DNA from: Endozoicomonas sp. 4G | GTDB lineage: Bacteria; Pseudomonadota; Gammaproteobacteria; Pseudomonadales; Endozoicomonadaceae | Assembly (NCBI RefSeq): GCF_023822025.1 | Contig: NZ_CP082909.1 | Span: forward strand, 1,974,001-2,038,000 | Direction of reading: 5' to 3' | DNA length: 64,000 nucleotides | In this document: in pieces, positions 22,724-31,379 of the stretch | Layout of the letters: each line of letters starts with the position of its first letter | How positions within the stretch are numbered: position 1 is the first letter of the stretch | Notes under the pieces: model-generated | Told to the model about the DNA's origin: nothing | The model's input: only the letters and a program-made list of their open reading frames with translations | Database searches by the model: none | Position numbers and translations under genes: made by a program

Positions 22724-24448
22724 TTGCTATCCAAAAAAACATTGATTCTGATCTTGGTCGTGGCTGTTTCTGTGCATTGCCCTAATGGCCACGCTCAGGA
22801 AAACAGGTTGCCTTTGCTCTTTTCTTTCGCTGTCGGCAGAGCGCATATCCCAGTCTGGGATGGGCTACCAGAGGAACCAGGAGAAGAGGGCATTGAATGG
22901 TACCACTTCGACATGCCACGAGTTTGCTTCGGTGATGACATCCTCTTAAAGCCAGATACACGCTATTGCTTTTCTCCTGACCTTGAGGTCAAAGCTGAAG
23001 CTTACCGTCGGGCAGCCTCTGATGATAGTGCCTACAGCGAAGACAGTGACAGTGAAGACAGCGGTACCTCTGACGAAAGCAGTGATGATCGTTCTGAAGA
23101 AGACGAAACGGATGTTCAACCTGTAAACAAGGCACCTGATTCTTTTCAAGCATTAAACAAAATGAGTCAGTATTGTGCGACTCTGAGGCTGGAAATGATT
23201 GAGCAGGAGTTTATTTCAGACAGTAATATCCCCACTGATTCAGAGACAGGCGTGACAGAAGTAGACTCTGCTGACCAGGGACCCAAGAGACCCAGGAAGC
23301 CCAGAAAGCCCAGAAAGCCCAAGGAGCACCAGTGTGACCACGAGGGCTGCAACTACAGCACCGTCTACACAAGCCATCTTAGAATGCACAAAGAGATCCA
23401 CCTGCCTGCCCACCAGAGACCCAAGAGACCAAAGGTGCACCAGTGTGGCCATGAGGACTGCAACTACAGGACCGACCGGGCAAGCAATCTGAAAAAACAC
23501 AAGCAGACCCACCTGCCTGCCGACCAGAGATTAAGGAGGTACCCGTGTGACCATGAGGGCTGCGACTACAGCTGCTATCAGGCGTCCGATCTGAAAAGGC
23601 ACAAGCAGATCCACCTGCCTGCTGACCACAGACTTAAGGTGCATCAGTGTGACCATAAGGGCTGCAACTACAGAGCCGATCAGGTGAGCAATCTGAAAAG
23701 GCACAAGCAAACCCACCTGCCCGATGACCAGAGACCTAGAAGACCCAAGGTGCACCAGTGTGACCATGAGGGGTGCAGCTACAACAGCGATCATTTGGGT
23801 AGTTTGAAAAGGCACAAACAGATCCATTTGCCTGTCGATCAGAGACCCGTGAGATCCAAGGTGTACCAGTGTGACCATGAGGGCTGCAACTACAGCACCG
23901 ATCAGGCGGGCAATCTGAAAAGGCACAAACAGACCCACTTGCCTGGCGACGAGAGACCCGAGAGACCCAGGGTGCACCAGTGCGACCATGAGGGCTGCAA
24001 CTACAGCACCAGCTACTTGTGCAATCTGAAAACGCACAAACAGACCCACCTGCCTGCCGACCAGCGGCCCGGGGTGCACCAGTGCGACCATGGGGGTTGC
24101 AATTACAGCACCGCCTATGCGGGCGATCTGAAAAAGCACAGGCGGATCCACCTGCCTGTCGACCAGCGGCTCAAGGTGCACCAGTGTGACCATAAAGGCT
24201 GCAGCTACAGCAGCGACCAGAAGAGCCATCTGAAACAGCACAAGAATACCCACCTGCCTGCCGACCAGCGGCCCAAGGTGCACCGGTGTAACCATGAGGG
24301 CTGTAACTATATCACCGACCACAGTGGCAGTCTGAAAAAGCACAAACAGACTCACCTGCCTGTCGACCAGAGAACTAAAAGACCCAAAAGAAAAGCGTAT
24401 AACCAGCCACCACCTAACGAGAAAAGAAAGAAGGGTGATCAAGAATAA
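22724..24448 (+). CDS. Secreted C2H2 zinc-finger-like protein, 10 fingers, three-source mosaic
   Basis: The N-terminus (LPLLFSFAVGRAHIPVWDGL, WYHFDMPRVCFGDDILL, VNKAPDSFQAL) matches the 9936/24523 subgroup. From about 23162 to 23711 (NKMSQYC.. through finger 4) the sequence is nearly identical to the gene at 15971. Finger 5 is separate. Then 23817-24058 (fingers 6-7) is an exact copy of 21481-21722 from the gene at 20556. Fingers 8-10 (STAYAGDLKKH, SSDQKSHLKQH, ITDHSGSLKKH) return to the first subgroup. Ten fingers start at residue 204, and the tail is KRKAYNQPPPNEKRKK. No frame disruption is seen at any junction. Confidence 0.88.
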   Translation: MLSKKTLILILVVAVSVHCPNGHAQENRLPLLFSFAVGRAHIPVWDGLPEEPGEEGIEWYHFDMPRVCFGDDILLKPDTRYCFSPDLEVKAEAYRRAASDDSAYSEDSDSEDSGTSDESSDDRSEEDETDVQPVNKAPDSFQALNKMSQYCATLRLEMIEQEFISDSNIPTDSETGVTEVDSADQGPKRPRKPRKPRKPKEHQCDHEGCNYSTVYTSHLRMHKEIHLPAHQRPKRPKVHQCGHEDCNYRTDRASNLKKHKQTHLPADQRLRRYPCDHEGCDYSCYQASDLKRHKQIHLPADHRLKVHQCDHKGCNYRADQVSNLKRHKQTHLPDDQRPRRPKVHQCDHEGCSYNSDHLGSLKRHKQIHLPVDQRPVRSKVYQCDHEGCNYSTDQAGNLKRHKQTHLPGDERPERPRVHQCDHEGCNYSTSYLCNLKTHKQTHLPADQRPGVHQCDHGGCNYSTAYAGDLKKHRRIHLPVDQRLKVHQCDHKGCSYSSDQKSHLKQHKNTHLPADQRPKVHRCNHEGCNYITDHSGSLKKHKQTHLPVDQRTKRPKRKAYNQPPPNEKRKKGDQE

Positions 24449-24522
24449 AAGCTCCGACCTCTCCCCGGATTTTGACTAACCTGACTTACCAATAAGCATT
24501 TCAACGACTGGGAAGCCAAGCC

Positions 24523-26202
24523 TTGCTATCCAAAAAAACATTGATTTTGATCTTGGTCGTGGCTGTTTCTGTGCATTGCTCTAATGGCCACGCTCAGGAA
24601 AACAGGTTGCCTTTGCTCTTTTCTCCCGCTGTGGGCACTCCCGCTGTCGGCAGAGCGCATATCCCAGTCTGGGATGGGCTACCAGAGGAACCAGGAGAAG
24701 AGGGCATTGAATGGTACCACTTTGATATGCCACGAGTTTGCTTTGGTGACGACATCCTCTTAAAGCCAGATACACGCTATTGCTTTTCTCCTGACCCTGA
24801 GGTCAAAGCTGAAGCCTACCGTCGGGCAGCCTCTGATGATAGTGCCTACAGCGAAGACAGTGACAGTGAAGACAGCGGTACCTCTGACGAAAGCAGTGAT
24901 GATCGTTCTGAAGAAGACGAAACGGATGTTCAACCTGTAAACAAGGCACCTGATTCTTTTCAAGCATTAAACGAAATGAGTCAGTATTGTGCGACCCTGA
25001 GACTGAAAATGATTGATCAGGAGTCTAATTCAGCCAGTAAAACACCCACCGAGTCAAAGCCCCGGCAGCGGGTCGACCAGAGACCCAGGAAACTCAAGGA
25101 ACACCCGTGCGACCATGAGGGATGCAATTACATCAGCAACTACAAGAGCAATCTGAAAAAGCACAAGCAGACCCATCTGCCTGCCGACCAGCGGCCCAGG
25201 GTGCACCGGTGTGACCACGAGGGCTGCAACTATATCACCGACAACAGGAGCAGTCTGAAAGTGCACAAGCAGAGACATCTGCCTGCCGACCAGCAGAGGG
25301 TGCACCAGTGTGACCATGGGGACTGCAATTACAGTACTGTCTGTGCGGGCGATCTGAAAAAGCACAAGCGGATCCATCTGCCTGTCGACCAGCGGCTCAA
25401 GGTGCACCAGTGTGACCATGAAGGCTGCAGCTACAGCAGCGACCAGAGGGGCCATCTGAGAAAGCACAAGCAGACCCACCTGCCCGCCGACCAGCGGCTC
25501 AAGATGCACCGATGTGACCATGAGGGCTGCGACTATATCACCGACTACAGTAGCAGTCTGAAACAGCACAAGCAGATCCACCTGCCTGCCGACCAGCGGC
25601 TCAAGAGGCACCAGTGTGACCATGAGGGCTGCAACTATATCACCGACTACGGAGGCAGTCTGAAAAAGCACAAGCGGATCCACCTGCCTGCCGACCAGAG
25701 AGCCAGGGTGCACCAGTGTGAACATGAGGGCTGCGACTATATCACCGACTCCAGAGGCAGTCTGAAAAAGCACAAGCGGATCCACCTGCCTGCCGACCAG
25801 CGGCTCAGGGTGCACCGGTGTGACCATGAAGGCTGCAATTACAGCAGCGACCAGAAAAGCAATCTGAAACAGCACAAGCAGGCTCACCTGCCTGCCGACC
25901 AGCGGACCGGGGTGCACCGGTGTGACCATGAAGGCTGCAACTACATCACCAGCTACAAGGGCAATCTGAAAAAGCACAAACAGATCCACCTGCCTGTCGA
26001 CCAGAGACTCAAGAAACCCAAGGTGTACCAGTGTGACCATGAAGGCTGCAACTACATCACCAACTACACGGGCAATTTGAACAAGCACAAACAGACTCAC
26101 CTGCCTGCCGACCAGAGAGCCAAAAGACCCAAAAGAAAAGCGTATGACCAGCCACCTTCTAACGCGAATAACGCGAAAAGAAAGAAGGGTGATCAAGAAT
26201 AA
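24523..26202 (+). CDS. Secreted C2H2 zinc-finger-like protein, 10 fingers
   Basis: Close relative of the gene at 9936: same signal peptide (ILILVVAVSVHC), a VGTPAVG repeat (here two units), WYHFDMPRVCFGDDILLKP and VNKAPDSFQALNEMSQYC with DQESNSASK. Ten fingers start at residue 196. Most have Ile after Tyr and Ser before the invariant Leu (ITDYSSSLKQH, ITDYGGSLKKH, ITDSRGSLKKH). That Ser lies at helix position +3, where neighbours use Asn or His, so predicted base preference should differ. Finger 7 begins CEHEGC. The last finger (ITNYTGNLNKH) and the NLS-like tail with NANNAKRKK resemble the gene at 8674, indicating exchange of the 3' end. Confidence 0.88.
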   Translation: MLSKKTLILILVVAVSVHCSNGHAQENRLPLLFSPAVGTPAVGRAHIPVWDGLPEEPGEEGIEWYHFDMPRVCFGDDILLKPDTRYCFSPDPEVKAEAYRRAASDDSAYSEDSDSEDSGTSDESSDDRSEEDETDVQPVNKAPDSFQALNEMSQYCATLRLKMIDQESNSASKTPTESKPRQRVDQRPRKLKEHPCDHEGCNYISNYKSNLKKHKQTHLPADQRPRVHRCDHEGCNYITDNRSSLKVHKQRHLPADQQRVHQCDHGDCNYSTVCAGDLKKHKRIHLPVDQRLKVHQCDHEGCSYSSDQRGHLRKHKQTHLPADQRLKMHRCDHEGCDYITDYSSSLKQHKQIHLPADQRLKRHQCDHEGCNYITDYGGSLKKHKRIHLPADQRARVHQCEHEGCDYITDSRGSLKKHKRIHLPADQRLRVHRCDHEGCNYSSDQKSNLKQHKQAHLPADQRTGVHRCDHEGCNYITSYKGNLKKHKQIHLPVDQRLKKPKVYQCDHEGCNYITNYTGNLNKHKQTHLPADQRAKRPKRKAYDQPPSNANNAKRKKGDQE

Positions 26203-26276
26203 AACTTGCGACCTCTCCCCGGATTTTGACTAACCTGATTTCCCAATAAGCATTTCAACGACTGGGAAGCCAAGCC

Positions 26277-27578
26277 TTGCTATCCAAAAAAACATTGATT
26301 CTGATCTTGGTCGTGGCTGTTTCTGTGCATTGCTCTAATGGCCATGCTCAGGAAAACAGGTTGCCTTTGCTCTTTTCTTTCGCAGTCGGCAAGACGCTTA
26401 TTAATATCCCGATAAAGCCAGACACCCGCTATTGCTTTTTTCCTGACCCAGACGTTAAAGCTAAATTTTACAGTCGGGCAGCCTCTGATGAGTATTCTGA
26501 CACTGAAGACAACGGCACCTCTGATGATAGTGCCTACAGCGAAGACAGTGACAGTGAAGACAGCGGTACCTCTGATGAAAGCAGCGACAACCGTTCTGAA
26601 GAAGACGAAACGGATGTTCAACCTGTAAGCAAGGCACCTGATCCTTTTCAAACATTAAACGAATTCAGTCAGTATTGTGCGACTCTGAGACTGAAAATGA
26701 TTGATCAGGAGTCCATTTCAGGCAGTACAACACCCACCGGGTTAAAGCCTCAGCAGCGTGTCGACCAGAGACCCAGGAAACTCAAGGGGCACCAGTGTGA
26801 CCATGAGGGCTGCGACTTCAGCGCTTACCGGGCGGACCATCTGGAAAGGCACAAACAGATCCACCTGCCTGCCGACCAGAGAGTCAAGATGCACCAATGT
26901 GATTATAAGGGCTGTAACTACAGGGCCGAATATCCGAGCTATCTGAAAAAACACAAACAGACCCACCTGCCTGCCGACCAGAGAGCCAAAAGAGCCAAGG
27001 TGTACCAGTGTGACCACGAGGGCTGCAACTACAGCAGCGACTCCAAGGGCAATCTGAAAAGGCACAAGCAGGCCCACCTGCCTGTCGGCCAGAGACCCGG
27101 GGTGAAACACTGTGGCCATGAGGGCTGCAACTTCGCCAGCAACAACAAAAACAATTTTAAAAAGCACAAACAAACCCATCTGCCTGCCGACCAGAGACCC
27201 AAGGTGCACCAGTGTGACCATGAGGGCTGCAAGTACAGCTCCGACCGTTCGGATCGTCTGAAAGCACACAAACGGACCCACTTGCCTGTCGACCAGAGAC
27301 CCAAGGTGCAACACTGTGACCATGAGGGCTGTAATTACAGCGCCGAATATCCGAACTATCTGAAAAAACACAAACAGACCCACCTGCCTGCCGACCAGAG
27401 ACCCAAGGTGCACCACTGTGACCACGAAGGCTGCCACTACAGCACCGACCGGGGGGGCAATCTGAAAGCGCACAAGCAGATCCACCTGCCTGCCGAACAG
27501 AGAGCCAAAAGACTCAAAAGGAAAGTGTCTGACCAGCCGCCGTCTAACGAGAAAAGAAAGAAGGGGGATAAAGAATGA
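26277..27578 (+). CDS. Secreted C2H2 zinc-finger-like protein, 7 fingers
   Basis: The signal peptide is of the ILILVVAVSVHC type, but the following block is GKTLINIPIKPDTRYCFFPDPDV, so WYHFD and CFGDD are missing. The acidic tract is bipartite (EYSDTEDNGTSDDSAYSEDSDSEDSG). DPFQTLNEFSQYC is followed by DQESISGS (no SUMO lysine). Seven fingers start at residue 174. Finger 4 (CNFASNNKNNFKKH) has Phe at the invariant Leu and a run of Asn. Fingers 2 and 6 share AEYP[SN]YLKKH with Tyr at helix +3. The tail is KRLKRKVSDQPPSNEKRKK. In the downstream spacer the micro-ORF is cut short at MIRYPTRLKG. Confidence 0.87.
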   Translation: MLSKKTLILILVVAVSVHCSNGHAQENRLPLLFSFAVGKTLINIPIKPDTRYCFFPDPDVKAKFYSRAASDEYSDTEDNGTSDDSAYSEDSDSEDSGTSDESSDNRSEEDETDVQPVSKAPDPFQTLNEFSQYCATLRLKMIDQESISGSTTPTGLKPQQRVDQRPRKLKGHQCDHEGCDFSAYRADHLERHKQIHLPADQRVKMHQCDYKGCNYRAEYPSYLKKHKQTHLPADQRAKRAKVYQCDHEGCNYSSDSKGNLKRHKQAHLPVGQRPGVKHCGHEGCNFASNNKNNFKKHKQTHLPADQRPKVHQCDHEGCKYSSDRSDRLKAHKRTHLPVDQRPKVQHCDHEGCNYSAEYPNYLKKHKQTHLPADQRPKVHHCDHEGCHYSTDRGGNLKAHKQIHLPAEQRAKRLKRKVSDQPPSNEKRKKGDKE

Positions 27579-27699
27579 TCCGCTACCCAACCCGCCTCAA
27601 AGGATAGCCTCCATCGCAGCAACAAAACTTCCCACCTCTCTCCAGATTTTTACTAACCTGATTTTCCAGTAAACCGTTCAACGACTCGGAGGCCAGGCC

Positions 27700-28686
27700 T
27701 TGCTATCCAAAAAACCATTGATTTTGACCTTGGTCATTGCCTTGACATTGACGGGTTCTGTTCATCCTGAGCTTGTCGAATTTTGTTTTTCTCTTGACCC
27801 TGGCGTCCAGGCTAAGGCTCACAGCCGGGCAGCCTCTGATCATGGTTCTGACAGTGAAGACAGCGGCACCTCTGGTAAAAACAGCGACAACCGTTCAGAC
27901 GAAGCTGATGCCGAATCTAATGTTGAGTATCTAACCACGACACTTAATCCTTTTCGAGGATCAAATGAAATCAGTCAGCATGGTGGGATTCTGGTACTGA
28001 AAAAGATTAAGCAGGAACCCATTTCAGACAGTGAAATAGCCACTGAGTCAGAGGTAGAAATCCACCCGCCTGCCGACCAGAGAACCAAAAAAACCAAGGT
28101 GCACCAGTGTGACCATGAGGGCTGCAACTACAGCACTGGCCGCAAGGGCTATCTGAAAATGCACAAGCGGACCCACCTGCCTGCCGACCAGAGACTCAAA
28201 AGGTACCAGTGTGACGATGAGGGCTGCACTTTCGGTACCGACTACATGGGTAATCTGAAAACGCACCAACAGACCCACCTGCCTGCCGACCAGAGACTCA
28301 AAATGTACCAGTGTGACCATGAAGGCTGTCCCTACAGCACGGACCGTATGGGCAACCTGAAACAGCACAAACAGATCCACCTGCCTGCCGACCAGAGAGC
28401 CAAAAAAACCAAGGTGCACCAGTGTGACCATGAGGGTTGCGATTACAGTGCCGACCGCACGGGCCATCTGATAATGCACAAACAGACCCACCTGCCCGCC
28501 GACCAGAGACCCAGATTGCACCATTGTGACCATGAGGGCTGCAACTACGTCAGCCACTATACGAACAATCTGAAAAGGCACAAAAAGAGCCACCTGCCTG
28601 CCGATCAGAGAGCCAGGAGACTCAAAAGGAAAGTTTATGATCAGCCGCCATCTGACGAGAAAAGAAAGAAGGGGGATAAAGAATGA
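27700..28686 (+). CDS. C2H2 zinc-finger-like protein, 5 fingers, REP-like sequence in signal region
   Basis: At 328 residues this is among the shortest members. The signal peptide starts normally (MLSKKPLILTLVIAL), but its cleavage region is replaced by TLTGSVHPELVEF. The DNA there contains TTCATCCTGAGCTTGTCGAA (27761-27780), a string I recognise as a common bacterial extragenic repeat. It is followed by FSLDPGVQAKAHS, a short acidic tract, NPFRGSNEISQHGGIL (Cys lost) and KKIKQEPISDSE. The first linker is altered (EIHPPADQRTKKTK). Five fingers start at residue 137; finger 2 is CDDEGCTFGTDYMGN, and finger 3 has Pro after the Cys. The tail is KRKVYDQPPSDEKRKK. The next gene shares this start. 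Confidence 0.85.
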   Translation: MLSKKPLILTLVIALTLTGSVHPELVEFCFSLDPGVQAKAHSRAASDHGSDSEDSGTSGKNSDNRSDEADAESNVEYLTTTLNPFRGSNEISQHGGILVLKKIKQEPISDSEIATESEVEIHPPADQRTKKTKVHQCDHEGCNYSTGRKGYLKMHKRTHLPADQRLKRYQCDDEGCTFGTDYMGNLKTHQQTHLPADQRLKMYQCDHEGCPYSTDRMGNLKQHKQIHLPADQRAKKTKVHQCDHEGCDYSADRTGHLIMHKQTHLPADQRPRLHHCDHEGCNYVSHYTNNLKRHKKSHLPADQRARRLKRKVYDQPPSDEKRKKGDKE

Positions 28687-28807
28687 TCCGCTACCCAACC
28701 CGCCTCAAAGGATAGCCTTCATCGCAGCAACAAAACCTCCCACCTCTCTCCAGATTTTTACTAACCTGACTTCCCAGTAAACAGTTCAACGACTCGGAAG
28801 CCAGACC

Positions 28808-29917
28808 TTGCTATCCAAAAAACCATTGATTTTGACCTTGGTTATTGCCTTGACATTGACGGGTTCCGTTCATCCTGAGCTTGTCGAATTTTGCTTTTCT
28901 CTTGACCCTGGCGTCAAAGCTAAGACCTACAGCCGGGCGGCCTCTGATGATAGTGCCGACAGCGAAGACAGTGACAGCGAAGACAGTGACAGCGAAGACA
29001 GTGACAGCGAAGACAGTGACACCTCTGATGAAAACAGCGACAACTGTTCAAACGAAGACGAAGCTGATGCCGACTCTGGTGTTCAGTATGTAACCATGGC
29101 ATTTAATCCTTTTCCGGTATCAAATGAAGTCATTCAGTATTGTGCGGCTCTGGAACTAAAAAAGATTAAGCAGGAGCCCATTTCAAACAGTGAAATGCCC
29201 ACTGAGTCAGAGGTGGGTGTGACAAAAGCGGACTCTGTTAACCACTCGGAAATCACCTCACTTGCTTGCAGCACCCACCAGAGACAAAAAAAGCCCAAGG
29301 TGCATCAGTGTGACCATGGGGGCTGCAACTACAGCACCGACCAGTTGTGCAATCTGAAAAGGCACAAATGGACCCACTTGCCTGCCGGCCAGAGAGCCAA
29401 GGTGCACCAGTGTGACCATGAGGGCTGCAACTACAGCACCGACCGCACGGACAATCTGAGAGCGCACAAGCTGACCCACCTGACTGCCGACCAGAGATCC
29501 AGAATGCTCCAGTGTGACCATGGGGGCTGCAACTACAGCGCCGACGGTATGGGCGATCTGAGAACGCATAAGCGAACCCACCTGCCTGACGAGCAGAAAC
29601 CCAGGAGACCCAAGAGACCCAAGAGACTCATGAGATCCAAGAGATTCAAGTTGCACCAATGCGACCATGCGGGCTGTCACTACAGCAGCTACAACAAGGG
29701 CAATCTGAAAAGGCACAAAATGACTCACCTGCCTGCCGACCGAAGACCCAATAGAGCCAGGCCGTACCGATGCGACCATGCGGGCTGTCACTACAGCAAC
29801 TACTATAAGGCCAATGTAAAAAAGCACAAACAGACCCACCTGCCTGCGAATCAGAGACCCAAAAGAAAAGCGTATGACCAGCCGGAAACCTCTGACCTCT
29901 CTACAGATTTTGACTAA
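28808..29917 (+). CDS. C2H2 zinc-finger-like protein, 5 fingers, truncated basic tail
   Basis: Tandem relative of the gene at 27700, sharing the TLTGSVHPELVEF replacement (repeat at 28869-28888) and the preceding spacer. The acidic tract has four DSEDS units. NPFPVSNEVIQYC is followed by KKIKQEPISNSE (SUMO consensus) and VTKADSVNHSEI. Five fingers start at residue 168. Fingers 4 and 5 are CDHAGCHYS-type, with the helices YNKGNLKRH and YYKANVKKH. The linker before finger 4 is a long Arg/Lys stretch (RRPKRPKRLMRSKRFK). The tail stops at KRKAYDQP and is joined in frame to ETSDLSTDFD, so the second NLS cluster is deleted and the spacer peptide is fused on. Confidence 0.86.
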   Translation: MLSKKPLILTLVIALTLTGSVHPELVEFCFSLDPGVKAKTYSRAASDDSADSEDSDSEDSDSEDSDSEDSDTSDENSDNCSNEDEADADSGVQYVTMAFNPFPVSNEVIQYCAALELKKIKQEPISNSEMPTESEVGVTKADSVNHSEITSLACSTHQRQKKPKVHQCDHGGCNYSTDQLCNLKRHKWTHLPAGQRAKVHQCDHEGCNYSTDRTDNLRAHKLTHLTADQRSRMLQCDHGGCNYSADGMGDLRTHKRTHLPDEQKPRRPKRPKRLMRSKRFKLHQCDHAGCHYSSYNKGNLKRHKMTHLPADRRPNRARPYRCDHAGCHYSNYYKANVKKHKQTHLPANQRPKRKAYDQPETSDLSTDFD

Positions 29918-29960
29918 CCTGAATTCCCAATAAACAGTTCAACGACTGGGAAGCCAACCC

Positions 29961-31235
29961 TTGCTATTGAAAAAACCATTGATTTTGACGCTGGCTGTTG
30001 TTTTTTCTGTGCATTGCTCTAAAGGCCACGCTCAGGAAAATAGTATGTCTTTGCTCTTCGCTCTGGCTGTCGGCAAGGCGCTTATCAATATTCCGAAGCC
30101 TTTTATTGACGTCTTATCCGCAAAAGGAGAAGAGAGCGAGGCCATTGAATGGTACCACTTCGATATACCACGGGTTTGCTTCGATGATGACATCCTCTTA
30201 AAGCCAGACACCCGTTATGGCTTTTTGCCTGCCACAGGCGTCTCTCCTGATTCTGGCGTCGAAGCTAACGCTTGCAGCCGGGCAGCCTCTGATGAGGGTT
30301 CTGACCCCGAAGACAGCGGCACCCCTGATGAAAATAGCGATAACCGTTCTGAAGAAGACGAAACTAATACCGAAACGGGTGTTCAGTGTGTAAACACAAC
30401 ACCTGATCCTTTTCAAGCATTAAACGAAATCAGTGAGTATTGTGCGACTCTGAGACTGGAAATGATTAACCAGGAGTCCACTTCAGACAGTAAAATAGCC
30501 ACTGGGTCAGAGGCGACCCACCTGCCTGCCGACCAGAGACCCAGAGCGCACCAGTGTGATCATAAGGGTTGTAATTACAGCACCTATCGGGCGTGTGATC
30601 TGAAAAAGCACAAACAGATCCACTTGCCTGTCGGCGAGAGACTCAAGGTGCACCGTTGTGACCATGAGGGCTGCAATTACAGCACTGACAACAGTGGCCG
30701 TCTGAACAAGCACAAACAGACCCACCTGCCTGCTGACCAGAGACTCAAGGTGCACCGGTGTGACCATGAGGGCTGCAACTACAGCAGCGATCAGGTGAGC
30801 CATCTAAAATCGCACAAACAGATCCACCTCCCTGCCGACCAGAGACCCAAGGTGCACCAGTGTGACCATGAGGGCTGCGATTACAGCGCCTACCGGCCGG
30901 GCGATCTGAAAAAGCACAAACAGACCCACCTGCCTACCTACCTGAGACCCAAAAGACCCAAGGTGCACCAGTGTGACCATGAGGGTTGCGACTACAGTAC
31001 CGCTCAGTTGGGCCATCTGAAAATGCACAAATTGGCTCACCTCCCTGCCGACCAGAGACCCAGGGTGCACCAGTGTGACCATGAGGGCTGCAACTACAGA
31101 TCCGACCGAGCGGGCCATCTGAAAAAGCACAAACAGACTCACCTGCCTGCCGACCAGAGAACCAGGAGACTCAAAAGGAAAGCGCATGACCAGCCGCCAT
31201 CTAACAAGAAAAGAAAGAAGGGTGATAACGAATGA
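29961..31235 (+). CDS. Secreted C2H2 zinc-finger-like protein, 6 fingers
   Basis: The signal peptide MLLKKPLILTLAVVFSVHC is followed by SKGHAQE. The mosaic runs LLFALAVGKALINIPKPFIDVLSAKGEESEAIEWYHFDIPRVCFDDDILL, combining the EWWEL-type and WYHFD-type blocks. One PATGV unit precedes an acidic tract with DPEDSGTPDENSD. DPFQALNEISEYC has MINQESTSDS (no SUMO lysine). A bare linker (THLPADQRPRAHQ) leads to six fingers from residue 199. Finger 5 is STAQLGHLKMHKLAH. The tail is KRKAHDQPPSNKKRKK. The downstream spacer is split after CCTCAAA by the insert that carries the unrelated gene 31380-32432. Confidence 0.88.
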   Translation: MLLKKPLILTLAVVFSVHCSKGHAQENSMSLLFALAVGKALINIPKPFIDVLSAKGEESEAIEWYHFDIPRVCFDDDILLKPDTRYGFLPATGVSPDSGVEANACSRAASDEGSDPEDSGTPDENSDNRSEEDETNTETGVQCVNTTPDPFQALNEISEYCATLRLEMINQESTSDSKIATGSEATHLPADQRPRAHQCDHKGCNYSTYRACDLKKHKQIHLPVGERLKVHRCDHEGCNYSTDNSGRLNKHKQTHLPADQRLKVHRCDHEGCNYSSDQVSHLKSHKQIHLPADQRPKVHQCDHEGCDYSAYRPGDLKKHKQTHLPTYLRPKRPKVHQCDHEGCDYSTAQLGHLKMHKLAHLPADQRPRVHQCDHEGCNYRSDRAGHLKKHKQTHLPADQRTRRLKRKAHDQPPSNKKRKKGDNE

Positions 31236-31367
31236 TTGCCTCCCAACCTGCCTCAAACCTTGGGTTCGATCTGTTTAAGTTGGAACTTCATTCCAGAATT
31301 GAGGTCTGAATTCGCAGGAAGGCGGGTAACGCACTTAAATCAGCCTATTTACCTCAATGTAACTTAC

Positions 31368-31372
31368 AGGAG
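31368..31372 (+). promoter_or_regulatory. Ribosome binding site AGGAG
   Basis: AGGAG lies seven bases before the ATG at 31380 and decides that start over an in-frame ATG at 31236 lying 48 codons upstream. No family member in the window has so good a site. Confidence 0.7.
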
Positions 31373-31379
31373 TTTCGTT

